A stretch of DNA of 56,913 nt from Mucilaginibacter sp. (GTDB taxonomy: Bacteria; Bacteroidota; Bacteroidia; Sphingobacteriales; Sphingobacteriaceae): positions 1 through 56,913 of the forward strand of contig JAUCSE010000004.1 in the NCBI GenBank assembly GCA_030445275.1. The letters run 5' to 3'. Below, one piece after another: positions 23,981 through 33,566 of the stretch; within the stretch, counting starts at the first letter, position 1, and every line of letters begins with the position of its first letter. The position numbers and the translations under genes were made by a program. The notes beneath the pieces were generated by a model. It did not search any database and was not told where the DNA came from. It saw nothing but the letters and a program-made list of their open reading frames with translations.

Positions 23981-26797
23981 TTATTTACTAAGATACATGG
24001 ATTTCTCCTTGTATAAGTGTCTGAAATATGGATCCTGCAAGTCGGGTATAAAACGTATTGCTTCGCCAGTTGATTTCATTTCAGGACCGAGTTCCTTATT
24101 CACCTCAGGGAATTTATCAAAAGAAAACACAGGCTCTTTTATTGCATATCCTTTAAGCTTACGCTCAATGGTAAAATCTTTTAGTTTGTTAGCGCCAAGC
24201 ATAATTTTGGCAGCTATGTTAATGTAAGGCACATCATAAGCTTTGGCAATAAAAGGCACCGTACGTGACGCACGCGGATTGGCCTCAATTACATATACTT
24301 TATCATCCTTAACAGCAAACTGTATGTTTAGCAGGCCGCGTACGTTTAATGCTTTGGCTATTTTAACCGTATATTCTTCCATCTGGTTGATCACGTTGTC
24401 TGACAGATCAAATGGGGGCAATACCGCAAATGAATCGCCTGAGTGGATTCCTGCAGGCTCAATGTGCTCCATTAAACCAACAATATGCACATCATCACCA
24501 TCGCTGATCGAGTCAGATTCGGTCTCTGCTGCACGATCAAGGAAGTGATCTATCAGTACACGATTGCCTGGAAGATTTTTTAATAAGCTAACTACCGCTT
24601 TTTCAAGATCCTCGTCATTAATAACGATACTCATGCCCTGGCCACCTAATACGTAGCTTGGGCGCACCAATACCGGATAACCAACATGGTGAGCAACTTC
24701 AAGAGCTTCTTCGGCACTTTCGGCAACACCATATTTAGGGTACGGGATTTCAAGGTCTTTCAACAGGTCTGAGAAACGGCCACGGTCTTCGGCAATATCC
24801 ATATCATTGAATGATGTACCGATGATCTTAATGCCATGCTCGTGCATTTTCTCGGCCATTTTTAGAGCGGTTTGACCACCAAGCTGAACGATCACCCCGT
24901 AAGGTTTTTCCAGCTCAATGATCTCGCGAACGTGCTCCCAGTATACCGGCTCAAAATATAGCTTGTCGGCCATGTTAAAGTCGGTTGATACAGTTTCAGG
25001 ATTACAGTTTACCATAATGGCCTCAAAGCCGGCTTCTTTGGCGGCTAATAGCCCGTGTACACAGCTGTAATCAAACTCAATGCCCTGACCAATACGGTTA
25101 GGGCCCGATCCTAATACAATTATTTTCTTTTTATCAGACGATATCGATTCGTTTTCGCCCTCGTAAGTGGAATAGTAGTAAGGTGTTTTAGCAGGAAACT
25201 CGGCAGCGCAGGTATCAACCATTTTGTAAACGCGGTTAATGCCTAAGGCTTTTCTGCGTTGGTAAACATCCTCTTCGGTCACGTTACCCAGTATGTAAGC
25301 TATCTGGGTATCGGAGAAACCTTTTTGTTTCAGGGTAAAGAAGAAATCTTCAGGGATGTTGGTTAATGAGTAACGGCGCAACTCATTTTCCAGGTTCACT
25401 ACATCCATAATCTGGTTCAGGAACCAGCGATCGATCTTAGTTACTTTACGTACCGATTCAATCGGAACACCCAAACTCAACGCGTCATACACGTGGAACA
25501 ATCTGTCCCAGCTTGGATGCTCCAGGCTGTGCATAATTTCGTCCAAATTGCGGCTCTGGCGACCATCGGCACCTAAACCTGCACGGCCTATCTCCAAACT
25601 CTGACAGGCTTTTTGCAGCGCTTCAATAAAGCTGCGGCCAATGCCCATCACTTCGCCTACTGATTTCATTTGCAGGCCCAGCTCGCGGTTGGCACCTTTA
25701 AATTTGTCAAAGTTCCAGCGAGGTATTTTAACGATCACATAATCAAGCGTAGGCTCAAAGTAAGCCGAAGTTGTTTTGGTGATTTGATTTTCAATTTCGT
25801 CAAGGTTATAACCTATGGCCAGCTTGGCAGCAATTTTAGCGATAGGGTAACCTGTTGCTTTTGATGCCAGTGCTGATGAGCGCGAAACGCGCGGGTTAAT
25901 TTCAATAGCGATGATAGCTTCATCGGCCGGGTTAACCGAGAATTGTACATTGCACCCGCCGGCAAAGTTACCTATGGCGCGCATCATACGGATGGCCTGG
26001 TTACGCATATCCTGGTAGCAGCGGTCGCTCAGGGTCATGGCAGGTGCCACGGTGATCGAGTCGCCGGTATGGATACCCATGGGGTCAAAGTTTTCAATGG
26101 AGCAGATGATAATTACGTTATCATTACTATCACGAAGTAGTTCCAGCTCATATTCTTTCCAGCCTAATACAGCCTGCTCAACTAAAACCTCATGTGTTGG
26201 GGATGCTTGTAGACCGCGACTTAAAGCGGCATCAAATTCTTCTTTTTTATGTACAAAGCCTGCTCCTTTACCACCCAGTGTATAACTTGGGCGAATAACG
26301 AGGGGAAAGCCAATATCCTGCGCGGCTTCTTTACCTTCCAGAAATGAGTTGGCAATTTTTGAGTTGGCCACGCCAACACCAATATCAACCATCAACTGGC
26401 GGAAAGCTTCGCGATTCTCGGTTTTTTCAATCGCGGCTATATCAACACCTACAATTTTTACACCGTATTTTTCCCATAGCCCTTGTTCTGCAGCCTCAAT
26501 ACAAAGATTAAGCGCGGTTTGGCCACCCATAGTAGGCAATACAGCGTCAATTTTTTGTTCGATAAGTATTTGTTCAATACTTTCACAGGTAAGTGGCAGC
26601 AGGTACACGTGATCGCCAATAACCTTGTCCGTCATGATAGTAGCCGGATTGCTGTTGATGATGGAAACGGTAATACCTTCTTCTTTGAGGGAAAGGGCTG
26701 CTTGTGAGCCGGCGTAATCAAATTCGCAGGCCTGGCCAATAATAATGGGACCTGAACCAATAATCAGAACGGATTTGATGGAATTATCTTTGGGCAT
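23981..26797 (-). CDS. carB: Carbamoyl-phosphate synthase large subunit, short form
   Basis: 938 residues. CarB makes carbamoyl phosphate from glutamine-derived ammonia, bicarbonate and two ATP for pyrimidine and arginine synthesis. Both ATP-grasp halves are complete: the first with RPSYTLGGKGAGF (about 170-182) and EINPRVSRSSAL, the second with RPSYVLGGQGMS and EANPRASRT. Dinucleotide-binding-like starts GSGPIIIGQACEFDYAG and GSGPNRIGQGIEFDYSC open each half. The protein stops at about the point where the E. coli enzyme (1073 residues) begins its C-terminal allosteric domain, so feedback by UMP or ornithine through that domain is not expected. The natural end (MYLSK) suggests a lineage-specific short form rather than a truncation. 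carA is not in the window. Confidence 0.95.
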   Translation of the reverse strand: MPKDNSIKSVLIIGSGPIIIGQACEFDYAGSQAALSLKEEGITVSIINSNPATIMTDKVIGDHVYLLPLTCESIEQILIEQKIDAVLPTMGGQTALNLCIEAAEQGLWEKYGVKIVGVDIAAIEKTENREAFRQLMVDIGVGVANSKIANSFLEGKEAAQDIGFPLVIRPSYTLGGKGAGFVHKKEEFDAALSRGLQASPTHEVLVEQAVLGWKEYELELLRDSNDNVIIICSIENFDPMGIHTGDSITVAPAMTLSDRCYQDMRNQAIRMMRAIGNFAGGCNVQFSVNPADEAIIAIEINPRVSRSSALASKATGYPIAKIAAKLAIGYNLDEIENQITKTTSAYFEPTLDYVIVKIPRWNFDKFKGANRELGLQMKSVGEVMGIGRSFIEALQKACQSLEIGRAGLGADGRQSRNLDEIMHSLEHPSWDRLFHVYDALSLGVPIESVRKVTKIDRWFLNQIMDVVNLENELRRYSLTNIPEDFFFTLKQKGFSDTQIAYILGNVTEEDVYQRRKALGINRVYKMVDTCAAEFPAKTPYYYSTYEGENESISSDKKKIIVLGSGPNRIGQGIEFDYSCVHGLLAAKEAGFEAIMVNCNPETVSTDFNMADKLYFEPVYWEHVREIIELEKPYGVIVQLGGQTALKMAEKMHEHGIKIIGTSFNDMDIAEDRGRFSDLLKDLEIPYPKYGVAESAEEALEVAHHVGYPVLVRPSYVLGGQGMSIVINDEDLEKAVVSLLKNLPGNRVLIDHFLDRAAETESDSISDGDDVHIVGLMEHIEPAGIHSGDSFAVLPPFDLSDNVINQMEEYTVKIAKALNVRGLLNIQFAVKDDKVYVIEANPRASRTVPFIAKAYDVPYINIAAKIMLGANKLKDFTIERKLKGYAIKEPVFSFDKFPEVNKELGPEMKSTGEAIRFIPDLQDPYFRHLYKEKSMYLSK

Positions 26798-27173
26798 AGG
26801 GCTTTTTTTAAGTCAAAAGTTCTAAGTCAAAAGTTAAAGGCTTTTAAAGGCCCGTAAACGATTTTTCCTATGCACTGAAGGCGAGAAATCCCGACCTCAG
26901 TGTCGGGGTGCAAAGATAGAGTTTTGTTAAACTTTTTTACCTATTTTTTCATAAAATTTCAGAAAACTGTTTTAACATCATATTCCCCTGTATTACATTG
27001 GCTAAAATGCTATTTTAAATACAAAAAAATGTATTTTTAACTATTGTTAATATAAACCAGTTTTAGGCCTCGCATGGGCCATTGAAAATTCAAAGAAAAT
27101 TAACTTTAAATAAATTACTAAGCTTTATTATATAATTTACACTTGTAGTGTAAGGATAACTACCCTAATTAAT
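26798..27173. repeat. Gap upstream of carB, short repeats
   Basis: The direct repeat TAAGTCAAAAGTT occurs at 26809-26821 and 26823-26835, and a small palindrome CCCGAC / GTCGGG at 26890-26907. The rest (about 26930-27130) is AT-rich without a recognised element and presumably carries the carB promoter and the promoter for the gene at 27174. No gene is seen. Confidence 0.6.
27137..27153. promoter_or_regulatory. Perfect palindrome upstream of a lipoprotein gene
   Basis: TTACACT (27137-27143) and AGTGTAA (27147-27153) are a 7-bp dyad with a TGT spacer, 21 bp before the ATG at 27174. The size and position suit a repressor operator. No binding protein can be named. Confidence 0.45.
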
Positions 27174-27698
27174 ATGATGAAGAAACCTATATTCATGTTG
27201 ACAACGATGGCTTTGTTTTTAGGCAGTTGTGCCATGATGCAAAGTATTGTGAAAGGAACTTTTCCATATACAGCCAATATGGCCATTCCGGCATCGGCAA
27301 AGGTAGGTGAGGCGCAAACGGCATTAAGTACAGCTAATAGCTTTGATCAGGATTTTACTAAAGACGGTAACAACGCGGGCAAGATAAGCGAAGTGCGTAT
27401 TGTATCAGCCAAACTGGAATCAAAAGACCCCTCAGATTATAACATTGGTAATATCGTTTCAGTAAGAGTTTATATGGGCAAAGCAGATGGGGGGGATGAG
27501 GTGCTGGTTGCTGTACGTAAAGACGTTACGCCAAATGTTGGTAACAGCATTGTGCTTGACATTGATAATTCACACTTTTTGGATGATCTTGTCAGGCAGC
27601 CAAGCGTGCGTATCAGAATGGTTTACTTGCTGCGCAAGAGCGCTAATGTTGATGTCAGCTTAAAACTAACGCTTGGCCTTGGCGCTTCGCGTAATTAA
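27174..27698 (+). CDS. Hypothetical lipoprotein
   Basis: 174 residues, start at the first of two adjacent ATGs (27174 or 27177). The lipobox LGSC predicts lipidation at Cys19. The mature part has AIPASAKVGEAQTALSTANSFDQDF, then a beta-rich region VRIVSAKLESKDPSDYNIGNIVSVRVYMG and RVRMVYLLRKSANVDVSLKLTLGLG. I do not recognise a family. The beta-strand pattern with a Gly-rich end suggests a compact beta domain on the periplasmic side of a membrane. A 7-bp dyad lies in its leader, and a bidirectional terminator follows. It is probably a single-gene unit between carB (divergent) and the glycosidase (convergent). Confidence 0.75.
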   Translation: MMKKPIFMLTTMALFLGSCAMMQSIVKGTFPYTANMAIPASAKVGEAQTALSTANSFDQDFTKDGNNAGKISEVRIVSAKLESKDPSDYNIGNIVSVRVYMGKADGGDEVLVAVRKDVTPNVGNSIVLDIDNSHFLDDLVRQPSVRIRMVYLLRKSANVDVSLKLTLGLGASRN

Positions 27699-27730
27699 TT
27701 CCATTGGATTATACCGGTTACATTTTTTAA

Positions 27731-27756
27731 GGGAACGTACCAATAAGCACGTTCCC
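27731..27756. terminator. Bidirectional terminator
   Basis: GGGAACGT (27731-27738) pairs with ACGTTCCC (27749-27756) between two convergent genes ending at 27698 and 27768. It is preceded by a T-run (CATTTTTTAA) that suits the minus-strand gene. Confidence 0.75.
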
Positions 27757-27767
27757 AGTATGTTTAT

Positions 27768-30700
27768 TTAGTATTTGTAAACCTTGTATCCTTTTGTTTT
27801 GCCTTTATCGTCGGTTACGTTTAGTATGTAATATCCTGTTGGCAAACCACTAACATTCAATTCATAATGTTTGCTGTTAATATCTGTAAACCTTTTAACT
27901 GTACGCCCGGTACCAAACTCTGTAAGCTGTACACCAGATATGTTGATGGAGTTAATCATGTTTAATGTAGCTGTTACCGGATTGGGATAATAGATTAGTT
28001 TTGGTGATAATGTGGTATCCCTTGGTAAAACTCTGTTATCCTTTACATCGGCTAAGGTACTGGTGCCTACTGTAATACGGTAAAGAGCAGCATCGGAGGC
28101 ACCCAGCGTAAAACCTATTGAGCTATTGATACTTGTTGTGGTTCCTGAAAATAACTCCTTCATGGTATAGGTGCCATTAGGTAAACCTATACGGCTGTAA
28201 CTTACCGAGTATGATTTACTGCTGGTGCCATAGTTAAATACGGCCAGGTATAAATAATTGCCAACTTTACGCGAAAACAACTCACTTGTTCCTGTACCTG
28301 TATTCGCCTCTACAGGTCTGAAAGCAACCCCATTACGGGCAATGTCAAGCACATCCTGGTTTTGGAAAAGACTTTGAGCTACACCTGTCCATTGCCCTGT
28401 TGTGGAGTAGTTATCGCCGGTAATTACGGTACCGGTAATCATACCCGAAGCAACCCTTGCATGATTTGTACCCAATGTAGCCGTTGATAAAACCTCATGA
28501 TCGGCATCAATATAGTTATACATGTAGGTTTGCCACCAACCATAATTGGTGCTATTGAGTGTATATTGAGTATCGTTGATGGAAGAATAGGCATCACATG
28601 CTATTCTGCGCATGTGCGCATAACGGGCTGTGGCCAAATTGGGTGAAATAGCGGCATACACCAGCATTTGCCCGGCAAGCTGATCTATCAGATATTCCAT
28701 TCCCTGTTTGTAGGCTTGCATACCAGTATGTACATTGCCATCATAATAACTGTCGGCTTCAATGGCTGCATGTCCAAGGAAATCTATCTTGATCATTTGG
28801 AATCCCGCTGTTTTAAAACGACCGATCATATAGGCAATCCTTTGTTTTGTGCCCGGATGTGTAGGATCTAAAGCACGGGTGCCATCAAGATCATGATAGG
28901 CACCGTTTTCCTTTGCCCATATATCGGTATAGTTATAGGTGCTTCCTTCAACAGTACGGCTTGTTTTGCCCCAATCAACAAATGGCGCCCAGTAAACGCC
29001 CGGCTTTAATCCTTTGCTCTTACAGTAGTCGGCAAACTGCTTTAATTCAGTGTCATTCAGGTTATCCCAGTAGGAGTCAAGATCAATATAGGCGGTATTA
29101 CCGTTCCGAAATCCCTGTAAGTTATTGGCGAAGAAATCAACCACACCTTTGGCATTGGTTAAATTCAAATTGCTTTGGATAGATCCCCAGCTGTTCCAGC
29201 CGAAAGGGGTGGGTTGTGTCCAGTTAAAAATATAGGGAGGTTCGGCTATACGGTTTGATTTTCCGTATTCTTCCATTCCGTCGCGCCAGTCGCTAAAAAA
29301 ACCGACCATCATTTTGGGCGATTTGCAGGTTGTAGCGCCTACACCTACCCAGCCATGACCTCTTTTATCGCGGGTAATGCTTTCCTGTGTAAAGCCCCCT
29401 AAAAGCGTTAGCTGCGACAGCGTATTTCCACCTGAACCTATCATTTGTACGCCGGTTTTCCAGTCGCTGTGTTCAATGGAACCCAATACCAGGCCATTGC
29501 GGCTGGTATTGTCATATATAGCGGTTACTTCTGAACTGTTTGTATTTACAGAATTGCTTAAAGATGCAGCATTGTAAGAAATGAAGGTATCATTATCAAA
29601 GGGTACATTTAGCACCCGGTTATCGCCACTTACGGGCAAAACAACATTGTTTGATATCAGCGGGCTCATGCCATAACTGTTGGCACCGGTACCATTCAAT
29701 GAAATTTCGGTATAAAAATAGCTCCTGTTATTATATACATAGAACACCTGCTGCATGGGGATCAGGCCGTTACCTGATAAGGAAATAATATGTTTAGTCC
29801 CCGAACCTAATCCATCAGAAACGGGCGAAGAACTGTAGGTACGGGTTGTGTAATTAAGGCTTGAATACAAAGTATTTGATTGTGCGGTAGCATAAGCGTT
29901 GGTAATAACTTTGGTGCCATTAAAGTAAACATTGTATTTACCGGTGGTTAGGTCATATTCAATGCGACTGTTGGGTGCAAAGTTTATATTTTTAGTGGTG
30001 ACCGGTACCGTAGATAAGCTTAGTTTATCGGCATTGGGGGCATACCAGCCCGGATTGTTTAACGTAATGGTATTATTACCTGCGTTTAGCATTACAGTTA
30101 GGGAGGCTGTTGCTACGGTGCTCCATCCGCCCGAAGGTACGCATGCCAGCTCTGTTGCGGTAGCATTATTTACTGATACAAAAAACGAGCGGGGATCCTG
30201 GGTTGCATAGTAAACAGTAAGGATATAGGTGCCGGCAGTACTTACATTTACCGTATTGGTTACCGATCCTGTGCCCAGGTTGCCAACCATTGATGTTCCT
30301 GAACAAGATGGACATGATTGTATGTTAGCTCCGCCTGCTAAAGTTCCGGCTTCGGCTTCATAAAATATGGGGGTAACACCTATTCTGTCAACATTAGGGG
30401 CATATTGTAAAGCGTTGTTATTTAGTTTGATGGTATTTGTACCGGCTTGTAAGTTAACTACTAATGTGGTGGTTGCCACTGTACTCCAGCTGCCCGAATT
30501 GCAAGCTACCACTACTGCCGCATCATTGTTTACGGTTATATACAAGTTACGGGGATCGGCAGATAGGTAATTGACCGATAAGGTATATTGGCCAGCAGTA
30601 GTAACATTAACGGGGATGCTAACCGTTCCGTTTGACGGGCCGCCAAGATTACCCACCTGCTGCCCTCCCGAGCTGCTGCTATTTGTTTGTACAGCGGCGC

Positions 30701-30851
30701 CATTTGAAACGCTGCCTGATTCAGCTTCGGTCCAGGTTGTTTGGGCGAATGTTGCCTGGGTACTAAAGAACAGCAGGATCACTGATAGGATTGTGGTTAG
30801 TCTTCTCCAATTCCAGCGCACAACAGGGTTCATAAAACAAAATCGTTTCAT
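27768..30851 (-). CDS. Secreted alpha-galactosidase-like glycosidase with two CBMs and a type IX sorting tail
   Basis: 1027 residues. A long signal segment (cleavage near TFAQ, about 34-37) precedes two galactose-binding-like modules (about 38-165 and 166-285), both starting with EAESG or EAEAG and carrying a WSTVAT strand, like CBM35/CBM6. A beta-sandwich region follows (about 295-540), then a TIM barrel opening with TPFGWNSWGS. Clan GH-D residues are visible: Asp690 in MIKIDFLGH is the likely nucleophile and Asp753 in RIACDAYSS the likely acid/base. After a beta domain, residues 952-1027 (PNPVTATLNM to YKVYKY) form a Por-type C-terminal signal for type IX secretion. It should act on alpha-galactosides or related glycans outside the cell. 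A start six codons later (30833) is possible. No SusC/D pair is adjacent. Confidence 0.9.
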   Translation of the reverse strand: MKRFCFMNPVVRWNWRRLTTILSVILLFFSTQATFAQTTWTEAESGSVSNGAAVQTNSSSSGGQQVGNLGGPSNGTVSIPVNVTTAGQYTLSVNYLSADPRNLYITVNNDAAVVVACNSGSWSTVATTTLVVNLQAGTNTIKLNNNALQYAPNVDRIGVTPIFYEAEAGTLAGGANIQSCPSCSGTSMVGNLGTGSVTNTVNVSTAGTYILTVYYATQDPRSFFVSVNNATATELACVPSGGWSTVATASLTVMLNAGNNTITLNNPGWYAPNADKLSLSTVPVTTKNINFAPNSRIEYDLTTGKYNVYFNGTKVITNAYATAQSNTLYSSLNYTTRTYSSSPVSDGLGSGTKHIISLSGNGLIPMQQVFYVYNNRSYFYTEISLNGTGANSYGMSPLISNNVVLPVSGDNRVLNVPFDNDTFISYNAASLSNSVNTNSSEVTAIYDNTSRNGLVLGSIEHSDWKTGVQMIGSGGNTLSQLTLLGGFTQESITRDKRGHGWVGVGATTCKSPKMMVGFFSDWRDGMEEYGKSNRIAEPPYIFNWTQPTPFGWNSWGSIQSNLNLTNAKGVVDFFANNLQGFRNGNTAYIDLDSYWDNLNDTELKQFADYCKSKGLKPGVYWAPFVDWGKTSRTVEGSTYNYTDIWAKENGAYHDLDGTRALDPTHPGTKQRIAYMIGRFKTAGFQMIKIDFLGHAAIEADSYYDGNVHTGMQAYKQGMEYLIDQLAGQMLVYAAISPNLATARYAHMRRIACDAYSSINDTQYTLNSTNYGWWQTYMYNYIDADHEVLSTATLGTNHARVASGMITGTVITGDNYSTTGQWTGVAQSLFQNQDVLDIARNGVAFRPVEANTGTGTSELFSRKVGNYLYLAVFNYGTSSKSYSVSYSRIGLPNGTYTMKELFSGTTTSINSSIGFTLGASDAALYRITVGTSTLADVKDNRVLPRDTTLSPKLIYYPNPVTATLNMINSINISGVQLTEFGTGRTVKRFTDINSKHYELNVSGLPTGYYILNVTDDKGKTKGYKVYKY

Positions 30852-31176
30852 AGGTATATGGTTTAAGTTATTGGTTCAAATTGGTATAATCTGCACTTAT
30901 TGCCCTGCGTTGTGGCAAATTAGCCGTCAGATTGGTGCGGCCAAAACAATAGGGTTGTAATGGCTGCGTACGTAAATGTATTGATTTTTAATTTATTAAT
31001 GTCAGGTATACATTAATTTGATCGAAAATAATATGTATAACTGAAGTTTTATAATACTTAGCGTATTAAATCTTAGGAAAAATAAGTGTAGGTATAGCTA
31101 TCCGGCCTTGCAGTTTTTGCAGCAGGTGACTATTAAAAGAAGAGTTTTGGGGGAATTAGCTAAAAAGTAACAGCCT
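30852..31176. other. Intergenic region, nothing firmly identified
   Basis: A 325-bp AT-rich gap between panD (ending at 31177) and the glycosidase start. It must contain the glycosidase promoter on the minus strand. I see short dyads (for instance GTATAC at about 31008) but no terminator, repeat family or small gene that I can support. Confidence 0.5.
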
Positions 31177-31527
31177 TTATTTGATTAGTTTATTGTCAGC
31201 ATCAGGAAATATTAATATGGGCTCATAAGCACGGGCCTCTTCAGCTTCCATGTAAGCGTATGACATGATGATCACAATATCGCCTACCTGGGCCAGCCGG
31301 GCAGTTGCACCGTTAAGGCATATTGTTCCGCTGCCACGCTCGCCTTTTATTACATAGGTTTCAAAGCGTGCGCCGTTATTATTATTTACAATCTGAACTT
31401 TCTCGTTGGGGATAATATTAGCCGCCTCAATCAAATCTTCATCAATTGTAATACTGCCCACGTAATTCAATTCGGCTTGTGTTACCTTAACCCGGTGAAG
31501 CTTGGACTTTAATATTTCAATAATCAT
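31177..31527 (-). CDS. panD: Aspartate 1-decarboxylase
   Basis: 116 residues, proenzyme length. It decarboxylates aspartate to beta-alanine for pantothenate and CoA synthesis. Self-cleavage occurs between Gly24 and Ser25 in NYVGSITID, Ser25 becoming the pyruvoyl group. The conserved [22 protein letters not shown] segment and the [10 protein letters not shown] strand are present. It lies about 115 bp downstream of panC on the same strand, with a short repeat between them, so they may share a transcript and clearly serve the same pathway. Confidence 0.96.
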   Translation of the reverse strand: MIIEILKSKLHRVKVTQAELNYVGSITIDEDLIEAANIIPNEKVQIVNNNNGARFETYVIKGERGSGTICLNGATARLAQVGDIVIIMSYAYMEAEEARAYEPILIFPDADNKLIK

Positions 31528-31548
31528 GGTGCAAAGTTATAAATAAAT

Positions 31549-31650
31549 TAGTCCATAGACGATGGCTGATAGTCCATAGATTTGTAAAATGACTATGTTA
31601 GCAATTTAACGCTCATAATGCCATCTATGGACTATAGTTTATTTAGACTA
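31549..31650. repeat. AGTCCATAG repeat between panC and panD
   Basis: AGTCCATAGACGATGG and AGTCCATAG (31549-31581) are matched in reverse by CCATCTATGGACT near 31621-31633 and by a further GACTATGG at 31646-31653. The right edge overlaps the stop codon and last two codons (Ile-Val) of panC. Confidence 0.7.
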
Positions 31651-32485
31651 TGGGTAACCCAATCAACATATTGTCTATCAGTCTTGTTTTGCCTGCGCGG
31701 GCTGCAACAAGTGCAACAATGTTTTTGGTGTTGGCGTTTGCAGTGTGCAGCGATTGGCCATCAACAATTTCAAAGTATTCCAGTTCAATTCCGGGTTCGT
31801 TTGCTATCATTAATTCGGCCTGGTGTTTTATTGCCGCTATGTTGCTTGCATCAAAATTATTTTTAACCCAGCTTAATGTTTTAGATAAGATAAGCGCATG
31901 CTGCCTGTCGTCGGCCGTTAAATGAATATTTCTTGAACTCATGGCTAACCCATCACTTTCGCGCTGAGTGGGGCACATAACCAGTTTTACCGGTATATTC
32001 AGTAATTCAACCATTTTACTAATCACTAAAACCTGCTGGTAATCCTTCTGCCCGAAAAAGGCAACATCTGGTTTTACAATACTAAACAGCTTATAAACCA
32101 CCTGGGTAACCCCCTGGTAATGTCCCGGCCTGAACTTGCCTTCGAGCAGATGTTCCAGATCGCCAATATCTAAATGCCATTTTTCATTATCATCATATAT
32201 TTCACTAACCGGCGGATTAAATAATACATCGCAGCCAATCTGTTCAAGCATGCTGATATCTGCAGCAATTGGTCTGGGGTATTTTTCAAGATCTTTAGGA
32301 TCTGTAAACTGTGTAGGGTTTACAAAAATGCTGCATATCACCTCGGTACTGTTTTGCTGTGCCTGTTTAATTAGTGATATATGCCCCTGGTGCAAGGCAC
32401 CCAGTGTTGGTACAAAGCCCACTATTTTTCCATCCCTATGGGCAAAATACTGCGCTATTTCTTTTTTGGTGGTAAATATTTTCAT
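31643..32485 (-). CDS. panC: Pantothenate synthetase
   Basis: 280 residues, normal length. It joins pantoate and beta-alanine with ATP to make pantothenate. The HIGH-like motif is in PTLGALHQGHISLI, SIFVNPTQF is the pantoate-binding stretch, GQKDYQQ is the family hallmark and MSSRN the KMSKS-like element. It is divergent from the half glycogen synthase gene (238-bp spacer) and precedes panD. Its extreme C-terminus merges with a repeat, which probably changed only the last residues. Confidence 0.96.
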   Translation of the reverse strand: MKIFTTKKEIAQYFAHRDGKIVGFVPTLGALHQGHISLIKQAQQNSTEVICSIFVNPTQFTDPKDLEKYPRPIAADISMLEQIGCDVLFNPPVSEIYDDNEKWHLDIGDLEHLLEGKFRPGHYQGVTQVVYKLFSIVKPDVAFFGQKDYQQVLVISKMVELLNIPVKLVMCPTQRESDGLAMSSRNIHLTADDRQHALILSKTLSWVKNNFDASNIAAIKHQAELMIANEPGIELEYFEIVDGQSLHTANANTKNIVALVAARAGKTRLIDNMLIGLPIV

Positions 32486-32646
32486 TAAAATAATTTGCCT
32501 TTTAATGGCAATGACACTAGTTATGGGCCTTTAATTTATGTTTTATATGAGCTGTTGCTCATCATGGTTTCTGTGTAACCGTGGTTACAAATTTCGGTAA
32601 AGGTGTGCATTTGCCCAAAAAATACCAAAAGTTACTTGCATAATTC

Positions 32647-32678
32647 GTTGACAGTTCATATAATAATGCTTATATTTG
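32647..32678 (+). promoter_or_regulatory. Bacteroidetes-type promoter for the half glycogen synthase
   Basis: TATATTTG at 32671-32678 matches TAnnTTTG, and GTTG at 32647-32650 stands 20 bases upstream, close to the -33 TTTG. The spacing equals that of the HU promoter in this window. The start codon is 49 bp downstream at 32727. Confidence 0.6.
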
Positions 32679-32726
32679 CAGACTCAAATTTTTTGACTTC
32701 TTTACATATTTAATACTGATTAAGTG

Positions 32727-33551
32727 ATGGGTAAATCTAAGCTTCTGTTTATAACTCATGAAATGTCTCCCTTTCTCGAACTCACAAAAATTGCTGAAAT
32801 AACACGCCAACTTCCGCAGGCTATGCAGGAGAAAGGTTACGAAATCCGTATCCTTATGCCGCGTTTTGGCAATATCAATGAGCGTAGGAACAGACTTCAT
32901 GAAGTGATCCGTTTGTCGGGTATGAATATTATTATCAATGATAATGATAACCCGCTGATCATTAAAGTAGCATCTATCCCGGCGGCGCGTATGCAGGTGT
33001 ATTTTTTAGATAATGAAGAATATTTTCAGCGTAAACATGTGTTTGGAGATAAAGACGGTAAGTTTTATGCCGACAATGATGAACGGATGATTTTCTTTTG
33101 CAAAGGTGCATTGGAAACAGTAAAAAAATTAGGATGGGCTCCTGATATTATTCACTGCCATGGTTGGCTGAGTGCATTAGTACCAGCTTATTTAAAAACT
33201 ACTTACAAAGACGATCCAACATTTAAAAACTCAAAAATCATCTATTCTATCTACGAAAATGATTTTAAAGAGAAAATGAATGATGATTTTGCACGTAAAG
33301 CTGTTATGAGTAACATGACAGAACAGCATATTGAGGCTTATAAAGAAGGTACCAACTCTGCATTATATGCTGGTGCCATTCAATATGCGGATGGAATCGT
33401 TTTGGGCAGCGAGAATATAGATGCAGATGTGTTAAATAATGTTAAAAACAGCAATAAATCGGTTTTAGAATTTGATTCTACCGCAGATTTCGAAAATTAT
33501 TACAATTTTTACGACGAAATTACCAACGACGAATTGGTACATGTTGCATAA
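32727..33551 (+). CDS. Half-size glycogen/starch synthase homologue (GT5 N-terminal domain only)
   Basis: 274 residues from ATG at 32727 (a GTG directly before it is less likely). Full glycogen synthases have about 480 residues and two Rossmann domains. This one covers only the first, with KLLFITHEMSPF, EIRILMPRFGNINERR, DDERMIFFCKGALE and PDIIHCHGWLSALVPAYL. The ADP-glucose-binding KTGGL motif expected after the first strand is replaced by ELTKIAE, and the C-terminal catalytic domain is absent: the DUF4270 gene begins 15 bp after the stop. It is therefore unlikely to be a working synthase. A binding or regulatory role is more plausible. It may be co-transcribed with DUF4270 and possibly glmS. 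Confidence 0.85.
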   Translation: MGKSKLLFITHEMSPFLELTKIAEITRQLPQAMQEKGYEIRILMPRFGNINERRNRLHEVIRLSGMNIIINDNDNPLIIKVASIPAARMQVYFLDNEEYFQRKHVFGDKDGKFYADNDERMIFFCKGALETVKKLGWAPDIIHCHGWLSALVPAYLKTTYKDDPTFKNSKIIYSIYENDFKEKMNDDFARKAVMSNMTEQHIEAYKEGTNSALYAGAIQYADGIVLGSENIDADVLNNVKNSNKSVLEFDSTADFENYYNFYDEITNDELVHVA

Positions 33552-33566
33552 TCTTTAATATTATAT

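Noticed and set aside
23981..26797. CarB as a truncated pseudogene
   Set aside because: Both catalytic halves are intact and the end is natural; short CarB proteins occur in Bacteroidetes as far as I know.
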